Origin: an uncultured Lachnospiraceae bacterium
GTDB lineage: Bacteria > Bacillota > Clostridia > Lachnospirales > Lachnospiraceae
Assembly: GCA_910584115.1 (NCBI GenBank)
Contig: CAJTYN010000017.1
Span: 1 to 29,536 of the forward strand
DNA: 29,536 nucleotides
Direction of reading: 5' to 3'
Position 1 is the first letter of the stretch, and the number at the start of each line of letters is the position of its first letter. Below are positions 23,159-29,536 of the stretch, one piece after another. The position numbers and the translations under genes were made by a program. The notes under the pieces were generated by a model. The model worked only from the letters and a program-made list of their open reading frames with translations, did not search any database and had not been told where the DNA came from.

Positions 23159-24214
23159 ATGAAGATCGTAGTATTAGCAGGGGGGACTAGCTCAGAACGT
23201 GCCGTGTCGATCGTCACGGGAACGAAAGTGTGTGAGGCTCTGAGGGAAAAAGGCCATCTTGCCGTGTTGATGGATGTATTCATAGGCTTGGAAGGGGAGA
23301 TCGGGGAGGATTTTTTTTCCGCGGATTTCCAGTTGGAGAAGGCGGTCTCTTATATTGAGAGCTGGAACGATAAGATCGAGGAGCTGAGCAAGACCCGGAA
23401 GGAGTTCTTCGGTCCCCATGTACTGGATGTCTGTAAAAAAGCGGATATGGTCTTCCTGGCCCTCCACGGAGCAAACGGCGAAGATGGAAAGATACAGGCG
23501 GCTTTTGACTTGTTCGGCATCCGCTACACCGGGACCGGAGCGTTGGGGAGCGGTATAGCCATGGATAAAGGGATCACAAAGCAGATATTCTCTGCCGGAG
23601 GGATCCCCATGCCCAGGGGTGTCATGCTCTGGCGCGGAGAGGATGATCATTGTCTGGCAGATCATGAGATGGGATTCCCAGTCGTGGTCAAACCATGCAG
23701 CGGTGGTTCCAGCATCGGTGTCTCGATCGCGTTGGATCAGGCAGATTATGAAAAAGCTCTGGAAGATGCATTTGCGTGGGAAGATAAGATCATCGTGGAA
23801 GATTACATAAAAGGCAGGGAGTTCTCTGTCGGCGTCATTGATGGAGAGGCACTTCCTGTCATAGAGATCGCACCACTAAAAGGATTCTATGATTATAGAA
23901 ATAAATACGAGCCAGGTTCTGCTGTGGAGACTTGCCCTGCGGATCTTCCCGTGGAGAAGTCCCGGGAAATGCAGGAATATGCGAAAAAAGGCCATCGCCT
24001 TCTGGCGTTGAAAGCATACAGCCGTCTGGATTTCATGATGGGGGAGGATGGGAGGATCTACTGTCTGGAAGCGAATACCCTGCCAGGCATGACGCCTACG
24101 AGCCTTTTGCCCCAGGAAGCTGCAGCCCTGGGCATGAGTTTTCCGGAATTATGTGAAAGATTGATACAGGTTTCTATGAAAAAGTATGCGCTTGATGCAG
24201 GGAGGGATGCATGA
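23159..24214 (+). CDS. ddl: D-alanine--D-alanine ligase
   Basis: 351 residues, ATP-grasp fold. Visible are GGTSSERAVS (8-17), FLALHGANGEDGKIQ, KPCSGGSSIGVSIA for the ATP-grasp loop, KGFYDYRNKY (the omega-loop tyrosines seen in D-Ala-D-Ala, rather than D-Ala-D-Lac, ligases) and CLEANTLPGMTPTSLLP at the active site. It makes the D-Ala-D-Ala dipeptide that the next gene product attaches to UDP-MurNAc-tripeptide. The ATG follows AAAGGAGG; the stop overlaps the murF start. Confidence 0.96.
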   Translation: MKIVVLAGGTSSERAVSIVTGTKVCEALREKGHLAVLMDVFIGLEGEIGEDFFSADFQLEKAVSYIESWNDKIEELSKTRKEFFGPHVLDVCKKADMVFLALHGANGEDGKIQAAFDLFGIRYTGTGALGSGIAMDKGITKQIFSAGGIPMPRGVMLWRGEDDHCLADHEMGFPVVVKPCSGGSSIGVSIALDQADYEKALEDAFAWEDKIIVEDYIKGREFSVGVIDGEALPVIEIAPLKGFYDYRNKYEPGSAVETCPADLPVEKSREMQEYAKKGHRLLALKAYSRLDFMMGEDGRIYCLEANTLPGMTPTSLLPQEAAALGMSFPELCERLIQVSMKKYALDAGRDA

Positions 24215-25590
24215 AGGGATTGACATTGGGCAATATCGCCAGGGTCTGTCAGGGAACCTATCACGGAGATCCGCGGCAGATCGGATGCGAAGTGGACAGT
24301 ATCGTCACAGACAGCAGACAGGTACAGGCAGGTGCGATGTTCGTGGCGATCCCTGGGCAGAGGGTAGACGGTCATAGCTTTATCGAGGACGTGGTAAAAA
24401 AAGGCGCTATGACTGTTCTCTCGGAACGGGATCTCGGGCTGCGGTCTTATCCGTATATACAGGTGACTTCCTCCCTCCAGGCGGTCAAGGATATCGCAGA
24501 GTTTTATTTGGAAGGTCTTGATATACCGGTGGTGGGGATCACGGGCAGTGTGGGGAAGACCAGCACGAAAGAAGTGATCAGTGCTGTTCTTGCGCAGAAA
24601 TACTGCGTGCTGAAAACGGAAGGGAATTTCAACAATGAGCTGGGCCTTCCCCTGACAGTCTTCCGCCTGCGGCCCGAACATCAGATAGCTGTATTGGAGA
24701 TGGGGATCAGTCAGTTTGGGGAGATGTCCAGGCTGGCTAAGATCGCAAAGCCGGATACATGCGTGATCACCAACATCGGTCCCTGCCATCTGGAATTTCT
24801 GGGCAGCCGGGACGGTGTATTTAAGGCAAAGACAGAGATCTTCCAGTACATGAGACCTCAGGGGTATGCGATACTCAATGGAGACGATGACAGATTGGCT
24901 GCTGTTGGGGACGTGAATGGAAAGAGACCGTTATTTTTCGGGATGGACGGACAGTCAGACGTGTGGGCAGATGAGATACAGCCCTGCGGGTTGTCGGGAA
25001 CACGATGCCGCATCCATATGGGAGGCGAGTCATTCGGAGTTGAGATCCCTATACCTGGCCGTCACATGGTCTACAATGCACTGGCGGCGACCGCTGTGGG
25101 AAAATGTTATGGCCTCTCAAAAGAAGAGATCTGTCAGGGCATAGAGAGCCTGGAAGCGATCGGCGGTAGGCTGCGCATGGTAAGGTCGGACTCTCTCACA
25201 GTGATCGATGACTGCTATAATGCCAATCCCATTTCTATGAAGGCATCTCTGGAAGTGTTGAAAAATGTACCGGGGAGAAGGATCGCAGTCCTGGGGGATA
25301 TGGGAGAGCTGGGAAGTGATGAGGTGCGTCTGCACCAGGAGATAGGTACCTATGCAGCAGCCTGCGGGCTGGATCTGTGCATCTGTGTCGGAGAGTTATC
25401 CAGGCATATGGCAGAGGCAGCGCGACAGGAAGATCCGGGCCTGGAGGTCGTATATCTGGAAAAACTGGAGAGCCTCATGGATATCCTGCCTGATCTTAAA
25501 AGACAGGGAGGCACTGTACTGGTGAAGGCCTCCCATTTCATGGGTTTTGAGAAGGTCATAGCCTTTTTTGAAAATACCCGTCAACGCTGA
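24211..25590 (+). CDS. murF: UDP-MurNAc-tripeptide--D-Ala-D-Ala ligase
   Basis: 459 residues, Mur ligase fold. An N-terminal UDP-binding part has DSRQVQAGAMFVAIPG. The ATP P-loop is GITGSVGKTSTKE (109-121) and the middle domain has EGNFNNELGLPLT and EMGISQFGEM. The C-terminal domain has IDDCYNANPISMKASL and LGDMGELG. It completes the pentapeptide precursor in the cytoplasm. ATGA overlap with ddl indicates coupling. Its last 35 bp overlap the convergent yitT-like gene. Confidence 0.96.
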   Translation: MKGLTLGNIARVCQGTYHGDPRQIGCEVDSIVTDSRQVQAGAMFVAIPGQRVDGHSFIEDVVKKGAMTVLSERDLGLRSYPYIQVTSSLQAVKDIAEFYLEGLDIPVVGITGSVGKTSTKEVISAVLAQKYCVLKTEGNFNNELGLPLTVFRLRPEHQIAVLEMGISQFGEMSRLAKIAKPDTCVITNIGPCHLEFLGSRDGVFKAKTEIFQYMRPQGYAILNGDDDRLAAVGDVNGKRPLFFGMDGQSDVWADEIQPCGLSGTRCRIHMGGESFGVEIPIPGRHMVYNALAATAVGKCYGLSKEEICQGIESLEAIGGRLRMVRSDSLTVIDDCYNANPISMKASLEVLKNVPGRRIAVLGDMGELGSDEVRLHQEIGTYAAACGLDLCICVGELSRHMAEAARQEDPGLEVVYLEKLESLMDILPDLKRQGGTVLVKASHFMGFEKVIAFFENTRQR

Positions 25591-26440
25591 TATCATTATT
25601 GAAGATGACAAAGGCGTGGGGGTCTACTTGGTGGATCTGCCGTTTAAGCTGGCCGGTCTCATATTTTGATAAAACGGTCAGGTAGATATAAGTGGGCTGA
25701 TGGGTGTATCCTCCTTCACCCTCCCAGACAGTCACGCCCCTCTCCAGACTGTGCAGGATCATATCGCCCACTTCTTGTTTCTTTGTAATGACCATCGCAC
25801 TGGTCTTGATGTTCTGGTAATGGACCCGGTCTAAGACAGTCAAAAAGAGAGTGAAATAGATGGCTGAGTATACCACCGTCTCCAGGTCATATAATAAAAG
25901 GCACACAGCGAATATGACAGCACTGATGATCATGGAGACTTTTCCCACGCTGAAATCCGGGTATTTTTTGGTACAGTACATGCCGATGATGTCCGTACCG
26001 CCTCCGGAACTGCCGCTCCTTAATACTAGTCCGCTCCCCAGGCCAGAGATGAGGCCTCCGATCACGCAGCTGGTCAGAGGGTCCGACACAAGAGGCTCTG
26101 CCGGGACTGGGATCAGGGACATGAACAGGGATTGTACAGTTATCGCGATCAGGCTCTTCACGAAAAATCTCTTTCCGATCTTCGTCCATGCCAGGATCAT
26201 CAGCGGGATATTGATGATATACAAAAAGATACCCGTCAGGTCAAAAGTCGGTTTCCAGGATGCATACCGGGTCAGCAGTGTCTGGATGATCTGTGCGATC
26301 CCGGTAAAGCCGCCGCTGTAAAAATTCTGGGGGATGACAAAGATGCAAAAACCCAGAGCGTACAGAAAGCAGCCGACACAGGCGAGGGCTTCCTGCCGCC
26401 AGAATCTGACTGAATGCCATTCTTTACTCCATTCTTTCAT
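25556..26440 (-). CDS. YitT-family membrane protein (DUF161/DUF2179)
   Basis: 294 residues from the ATG at 26440, which has AAAGGAAA upstream; the frame is open to 26485 but without a ribosome site. The N-terminal 200 residues contain about five membrane segments with the family pattern NFYSGGFTGIAQII and VLRSGSSGGGTDIIGMY. The C-terminal DUF2179 domain (about 210-294) has VWEGEGGYT and VDPHAFVIFNNDIS. Function is unproven; it is often described as a transporter-like protein. It is convergent with murF and overlaps its end by 35 bp. Confidence 0.9.
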   Translation of the reverse strand: MKEWSKEWHSVRFWRQEALACVGCFLYALGFCIFVIPQNFYSGGFTGIAQIIQTLLTRYASWKPTFDLTGIFLYIINIPLMILAWTKIGKRFFVKSLIAITVQSLFMSLIPVPAEPLVSDPLTSCVIGGLISGLGSGLVLRSGSSGGGTDIIGMYCTKKYPDFSVGKVSMIISAVIFAVCLLLYDLETVVYSAIYFTLFLTVLDRVHYQNIKTSAMVITKKQEVGDMILHSLERGVTVWEGEGGYTHQPTYIYLTVLSKYETGQLKRQIHQVDPHAFVIFNNDISVDGYFQKRL

Positions 26441-26605
26441 GATATAGTGTTTCCTTTCTTTGGTAATGCTCTGTGGACTGATCATATAAATTTACAACAG
26501 ATGTATCATCTAGTCAACCCTATTTTGATAGAGATCAAAAAAATAAACGGCAGCGGGACGGCTGCATATATTAGTATAGAACACATTCCAGGGAGAAGAC
26601 AACGG

Positions 26606-26959
26606 ATGTATTATGATAGATATCTTCCCTTTTACATGGCTCATTCCGCGCCATTGTTTTATGAAGGGGAAAGCCAGCAGGAGAAAGAGTTCCAGTTGAT
26701 AAAGTCCTATTATCCGGAAGCGGCACTGAGGATCCAGGAGAAGGTAGAGGAAATATGCGATCAGATGGACTATCCGGGAAGTCCGATCTATGATGAATAT
26801 CCAGACCGGTTTACCTTGGACCAGATATGCAAAAAGATAGCAGGTGAGATGGAGACAGGAGATCTGGCAGTCGCATCGCTGGAAGAATTGGTCCAGGTGC
26901 TGTTGTTCCAGGAGATACACCGACGGCGCTGCAGATCCTGCAGGCGCAGGTATTTTTAG
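26606..26959 (+). CDS. Conserved Lachnospiraceae small protein, unknown
   Basis: 117 residues from ATG 26606 with GGGAG about 10 bp upstream. The longer frame to 26414 runs into the yitT-like promoter region and lacks a ribosome site. The sequence starts MYYDRYLPFYMAHSAP and has a hydrophilic helical body, EKEFQLIKSYYPEAAL, then YDEYPDRFTLDQI. The end is Arg-rich with a CxxC-like RRCRSCRRR motif. I recall near-identical patterns in other Lachnospiraceae, always unassigned. Position beside yitT and before the large exported protein gives no clear hint. Confidence 0.75.
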   Translation: MYYDRYLPFYMAHSAPLFYEGESQQEKEFQLIKSYYPEAALRIQEKVEEICDQMDYPGSPIYDEYPDRFTLDQICKKIAGEMETGDLAVASLEELVQVLLFQEIHRRRCRSCRRRYF

Positions 26960-26966
26960 ATCAAAA

Positions 26967-26988
26967 GGGGGAGGCTGCGTCTTCCCCC
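26967..26988 (+). terminator. Hairpin after the 117-residue gene
   Basis: GGGGGAGG (26967-26974) pairs with CTTCCCCC (26981-26988), one G-U pair, 6-base loop, starting 7 bp after the stop. No strong T-run follows. Confidence 0.5.
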
Positions 26989-27016
26989 GGCCATTTATGA
27001 ATTATCTATAAAAGTC

Positions 27017-27045
27017 TTGTGATCTTGCCTCAAAACCTTTACAAT
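27017..27045 (+). promoter_or_regulatory. Promoter of the large exported protein gene
   Basis: TTGTGA (27017-27022), 17-bp spacer, TACAAT (27040-27045), 40 bp before the ATG at 27086. AGGAGAG lies 9-10 bp before that ATG. Confidence 0.55.
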
Positions 27046-27085
27046 AATGGAATAGATAGGTAAAGGACAGGAGAGTCTACGATAT

Positions 27086-29536
27086 ATGAAAAAGATATTG
27101 ATCAGGATACTGGTGCTGTTGGCCGTCTTCATCTTAGGCGTGACAGTATCATCTATACTTATGAATGGGGAGATATCCAGTGATACCACGGACCTTGCAA
27201 AGGCGTCGTTTCCCGAGGTGATGGTTGAGATCGGTGGTACATATGTAAACCGCATGTATGGGTATGCCGAGAAGATGCAGGTGGATTTTACCAGGGACAG
27301 CCTGACACCTATGGATACGTCAAAAAAGATCACGCTGGTGATCGCTCCTTATTCCTGCGACCTGTATGATCTGTCCTATGAGATACGGACGTCAGACGGG
27401 AGCAAAGTGATCGAGAATAGCTCTACGCGCAAGCTGGCCAGCCAGGATTCTTATTTTAAGGCAACTTTGGAGCTGAAGGCTGAGGAAATGCTGATGAATC
27501 AGGAGTATTCCCTGCAGGTCACCCTGGATACATCGGTGGGCGAGATCTATTATTACACCAGGATCATCCAGCGTTCACGGCTGAATACAGAACAATATGT
27601 GCGGTTTGTACAGAATTTTTATGAAAAATGCATGATCAAAGATTCTACGGCGGAGCTGGCTGCTTATGTAGAGTCGGATGACTCTGTCGCAGATAATAGT
27701 TTTACCGCGGTAAATATCCATTCTTCCCTGGATATGATTACATGGGGAGACTTAAGCCCTACGATCTCCAGAAGGGCTGTTCCGGTGATCAAAGACATCA
27801 ATGAGACTACGGGGAGCATCGCCATGGACTATGAGATCACAGCGCAGAATGAGGACGGGCAGACGGAGAGTTATGGCGTCACAGAGTTTTACCGGATGCG
27901 TTATACGGAAAACGGCGTCCTGCTGCTGGATTTTACCAGGGATGCGCAGCAGGTCTTTGACGGCAGCCTGCCTGTGGTGGATAATGATGGACTGGCGATC
28001 GGGGTCGCTTCCAAGGACATCCAGTATATGGGCAGTCCCACCGGGGAGATCGTGGCTTTTGTGCAGCAGGGAGATCTGTGGACATACAGCCGCAGCGCCA
28101 ACAGGTTCACCAGGGTCTTTAGTTTCCGCCAGACAGAGGGCGGGGACGGACGGGATACGAACAATGCTCACGATATGAAGATCGTCCGCATGGATGAGGC
28201 TGGAAATATGGACTTTGTGGTCTACGGGTATTTCAATCGGGGGGACCACGAGGGGATGGTCGGCGTAGGTGTCTATAGATATAACAACGATCAGAACCTG
28301 GTGGATGAGCAGGTGTTCATCCCCAGCACAAAGTCTCATGAATTTTTGAAGATGGATCTGGACAGCCTATCTTATGTAAATGAGCAGGACCAGCTCTTCC
28401 TGTTCATGGGAGGGAATCTGTACCAGGTGGATATCAATGAGCGCGATTATGAGATCATCCAGAGCGGGATCAAAGCGGGACAATTTGTTTCGTCTGCCTC
28501 CAATGCCAGCGGTGCGTGGATGGAAGGCGCGGATGCGTATCATTGTACGGAGATCGGGATCATCAACTTTGACACCGGAAAGACCCGGAAGATCCAGTCG
28601 ACAGAGGGTGTCTGCATCAAGGCATTGGGATTTTTGAACGAGGATCTGGTCTACGGTTTTGCCAGGAATGAGAATGTGATGGTGGATGCGACGGGGAAGA
28701 TGGTCTTTGCCATGGATTCCCTTCGGATCGAAGATCTCCAGGGGAATATCGTAAAAGAGTATTCCCAGCCGGAACAGTATGTGGTCGATGTACAGATGAA
28801 TGATTCCCTTATGGAGATCCAGCTGGCGAGATGGCAGGATAATGCGTTTGTTGCCACGAACCTGGATAATATCATGAATAACCGCAAGGCAGAAAAACAG
28901 ATGATATCCGTGGGGACGGCCTATACGGCGCGCAGGGGGTTCATCATCCATCTGGATTTCCAGCAGACAGTAAAAAATAATATGCCGGTGGTGGTCATCG
29001 CGAAATATCGGGCCGACAGCGGGCAGACCGTATTGGATGTGGATACCCAGGTACCTGTGGAGGATATCTACTATGTCTATGCGGGAGGAAAGCTGGACAA
29101 CACGTATACGGACATCGCACAGTCCATTGCGGAAGCCGACGCGAGGCTGGGCGTGGTCTTAAATCGTGCCCAGCAGTATGTCTGGGAGAGAGGGAACAAG
29201 AAGACGAAGATCCAGTTGGATCTGGGCGACGTGCCAGAGGCCATCCTGAAAGGGACGCTGGACTTTGATACGCTGAGTCAGGAGCTGGATCCGCAGGGCC
29301 AGGCTGTGAACCTGGCCGGATGTACGCTGGATCAGGTGCTGTATTTTGTCAGCTCTCAGCGTCCGGTGATCGCTTCTAGGGGCGACGGCGGCAGTTACGT
29401 GATCGTAGGGTATGACCAGTACAACACGATCGTGTATGATCCGGCCACCCAGGAGGCGAAATATATGGCCATGGATGAGAGCGTAGAGCTGTTCCAGGCC
29501 GCCGGGAATGTTTTTTATAGTCATATGGAACCGATG
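27086..29536 (+). CDS. Large exported protein with C39-like C-terminal domain, cut by window end
   Basis: Open from ATG 27086 to the right edge, 817 codons without a stop, so the gene is partial here. An N-terminal membrane helix (about residues 4-26) is followed by a long extracytoplasmic region. Residues about 45-160 look like an all-beta sensor or adhesion part. The middle (about 300-640) has many short 'D-x-G/Y' strands like a propeller or WD-type fold. The visible end has NLAGCTLDQVLYFVSSQRPV, then YVIVGYDQYNTIVYDP, the pattern of a C39-like papain-fold peptidase domain; the upstream cysteine C755 and a histidine should be tested. The function is unknown to me. The AGGAGAG ribosome site supports the start. 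Confidence 0.75.
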   Translation, partial: MKKILIRILVLLAVFILGVTVSSILMNGEISSDTTDLAKASFPEVMVEIGGTYVNRMYGYAEKMQVDFTRDSLTPMDTSKKITLVIAPYSCDLYDLSYEIRTSDGSKVIENSSTRKLASQDSYFKATLELKAEEMLMNQEYSLQVTLDTSVGEIYYYTRIIQRSRLNTEQYVRFVQNFYEKCMIKDSTAELAAYVESDDSVADNSFTAVNIHSSLDMITWGDLSPTISRRAVPVIKDINETTGSIAMDYEITAQNEDGQTESYGVTEFYRMRYTENGVLLLDFTRDAQQVFDGSLPVVDNDGLAIGVASKDIQYMGSPTGEIVAFVQQGDLWTYSRSANRFTRVFSFRQTEGGDGRDTNNAHDMKIVRMDEAGNMDFVVYGYFNRGDHEGMVGVGVYRYNNDQNLVDEQVFIPSTKSHEFLKMDLDSLSYVNEQDQLFLFMGGNLYQVDINERDYEIIQSGIKAGQFVSSASNASGAWMEGADAYHCTEIGIINFDTGKTRKIQSTEGVCIKALGFLNEDLVYGFARNENVMVDATGKMVFAMDSLRIEDLQGNIVKEYSQPEQYVVDVQMNDSLMEIQLARWQDNAFVATNLDNIMNNRKAEKQMISVGTAYTARRGFIIHLDFQQTVKNNMPVVVIAKYRADSGQTVLDVDTQVPVEDIYYVYAGGKLDNTYTDIAQSIAEADARLGVVLNRAQQYVWERGNKKTKIQLDLGDVPEAILKGTLDFDTLSQELDPQGQAVNLAGCTLDQVLYFVSSQRPVIASRGDGGSYVIVGYDQYNTIVYDPATQEAKYMAMDESVELFQAAGNVFYSHMEPM

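Noticed and set aside
27752..28951. Two minus-strand frames of about 195 codons
   Set aside because: They lie opposite the large exported protein, whose frame is uninterrupted for 817 codons with a good start.

Overview
The window looks like a chromosomal segment of a Lachnospiraceae-type clostridium (Bacillota, moderate GC). The basis is AGGAGG-type ribosome sites almost everywhere, sigma-A-like promoters, and several small proteins that I recognise from memory as common in Lachnospiraceae (the DUF6809-like protein and the 87- and 117-residue unknowns). The genus cannot be fixed from the sequence alone.

Left part (1-7250, mostly minus strand). The left edge (1-504) holds no intact gene. It has a fragment resembling the C-terminal part of an ImmA/IrrE metallopeptidase, a strong hairpin and short repeats, and looks like degraded accessory DNA. 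Next comes a complete envelope-stress style locus: response regulator, histidine kinase with almost no extracellular loop, a 50-residue membrane protein, an ABC ATPase and two ABC-2 permeases. Between kinase and transporter are four GTGTGA/CTGTGA direct repeats at an exact 11-bp pitch, a probable response-regulator operator. A MarR regulator and MATE exporter follow, with a palindromic operator next to their promoter.

Centre (7250-15730, accessory in character). The most interesting locus is 7379-9439. It has a strong promoter, a 79-residue peptide made of four 17-residue ACGx-ACGA repeats, a hairpin, a radical SAM/SPASM protein, and a fused FMN-split-barrel plus 2[4Fe-4S] ferredoxin protein. 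It reads as a ribosomally made, radical-SAM-modified peptide system. I recall the families being named the 'ACGX' system in protein-family collections, but I know of no described product. A zinc-macrodomain ADP-ribose hydrolase follows, without its usual sirtuin partner. Then come several small regulators (three Xre-type proteins), a membrane protein, pgi (glucose-6-phosphate isomerase), small unknown proteins, and a structured 79-bp element between convergent genes.

Right part (15730-29536, housekeeping in character). An unusually long FtsA-like ATPase is translationally coupled to hisC and followed by a small multidrug-export family membrane protein. An RlmI-like methyltransferase is convergent with them. 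A probable operon then runs aminotransferase, L,D-transpeptidase, ddl, murF, which is largely peptidoglycan precursor synthesis and crosslinking. A YitT-family membrane protein overlaps murF tail to tail. A small unknown protein follows, and a large exported protein whose visible end resembles a C39-like peptidase domain runs off the right edge.
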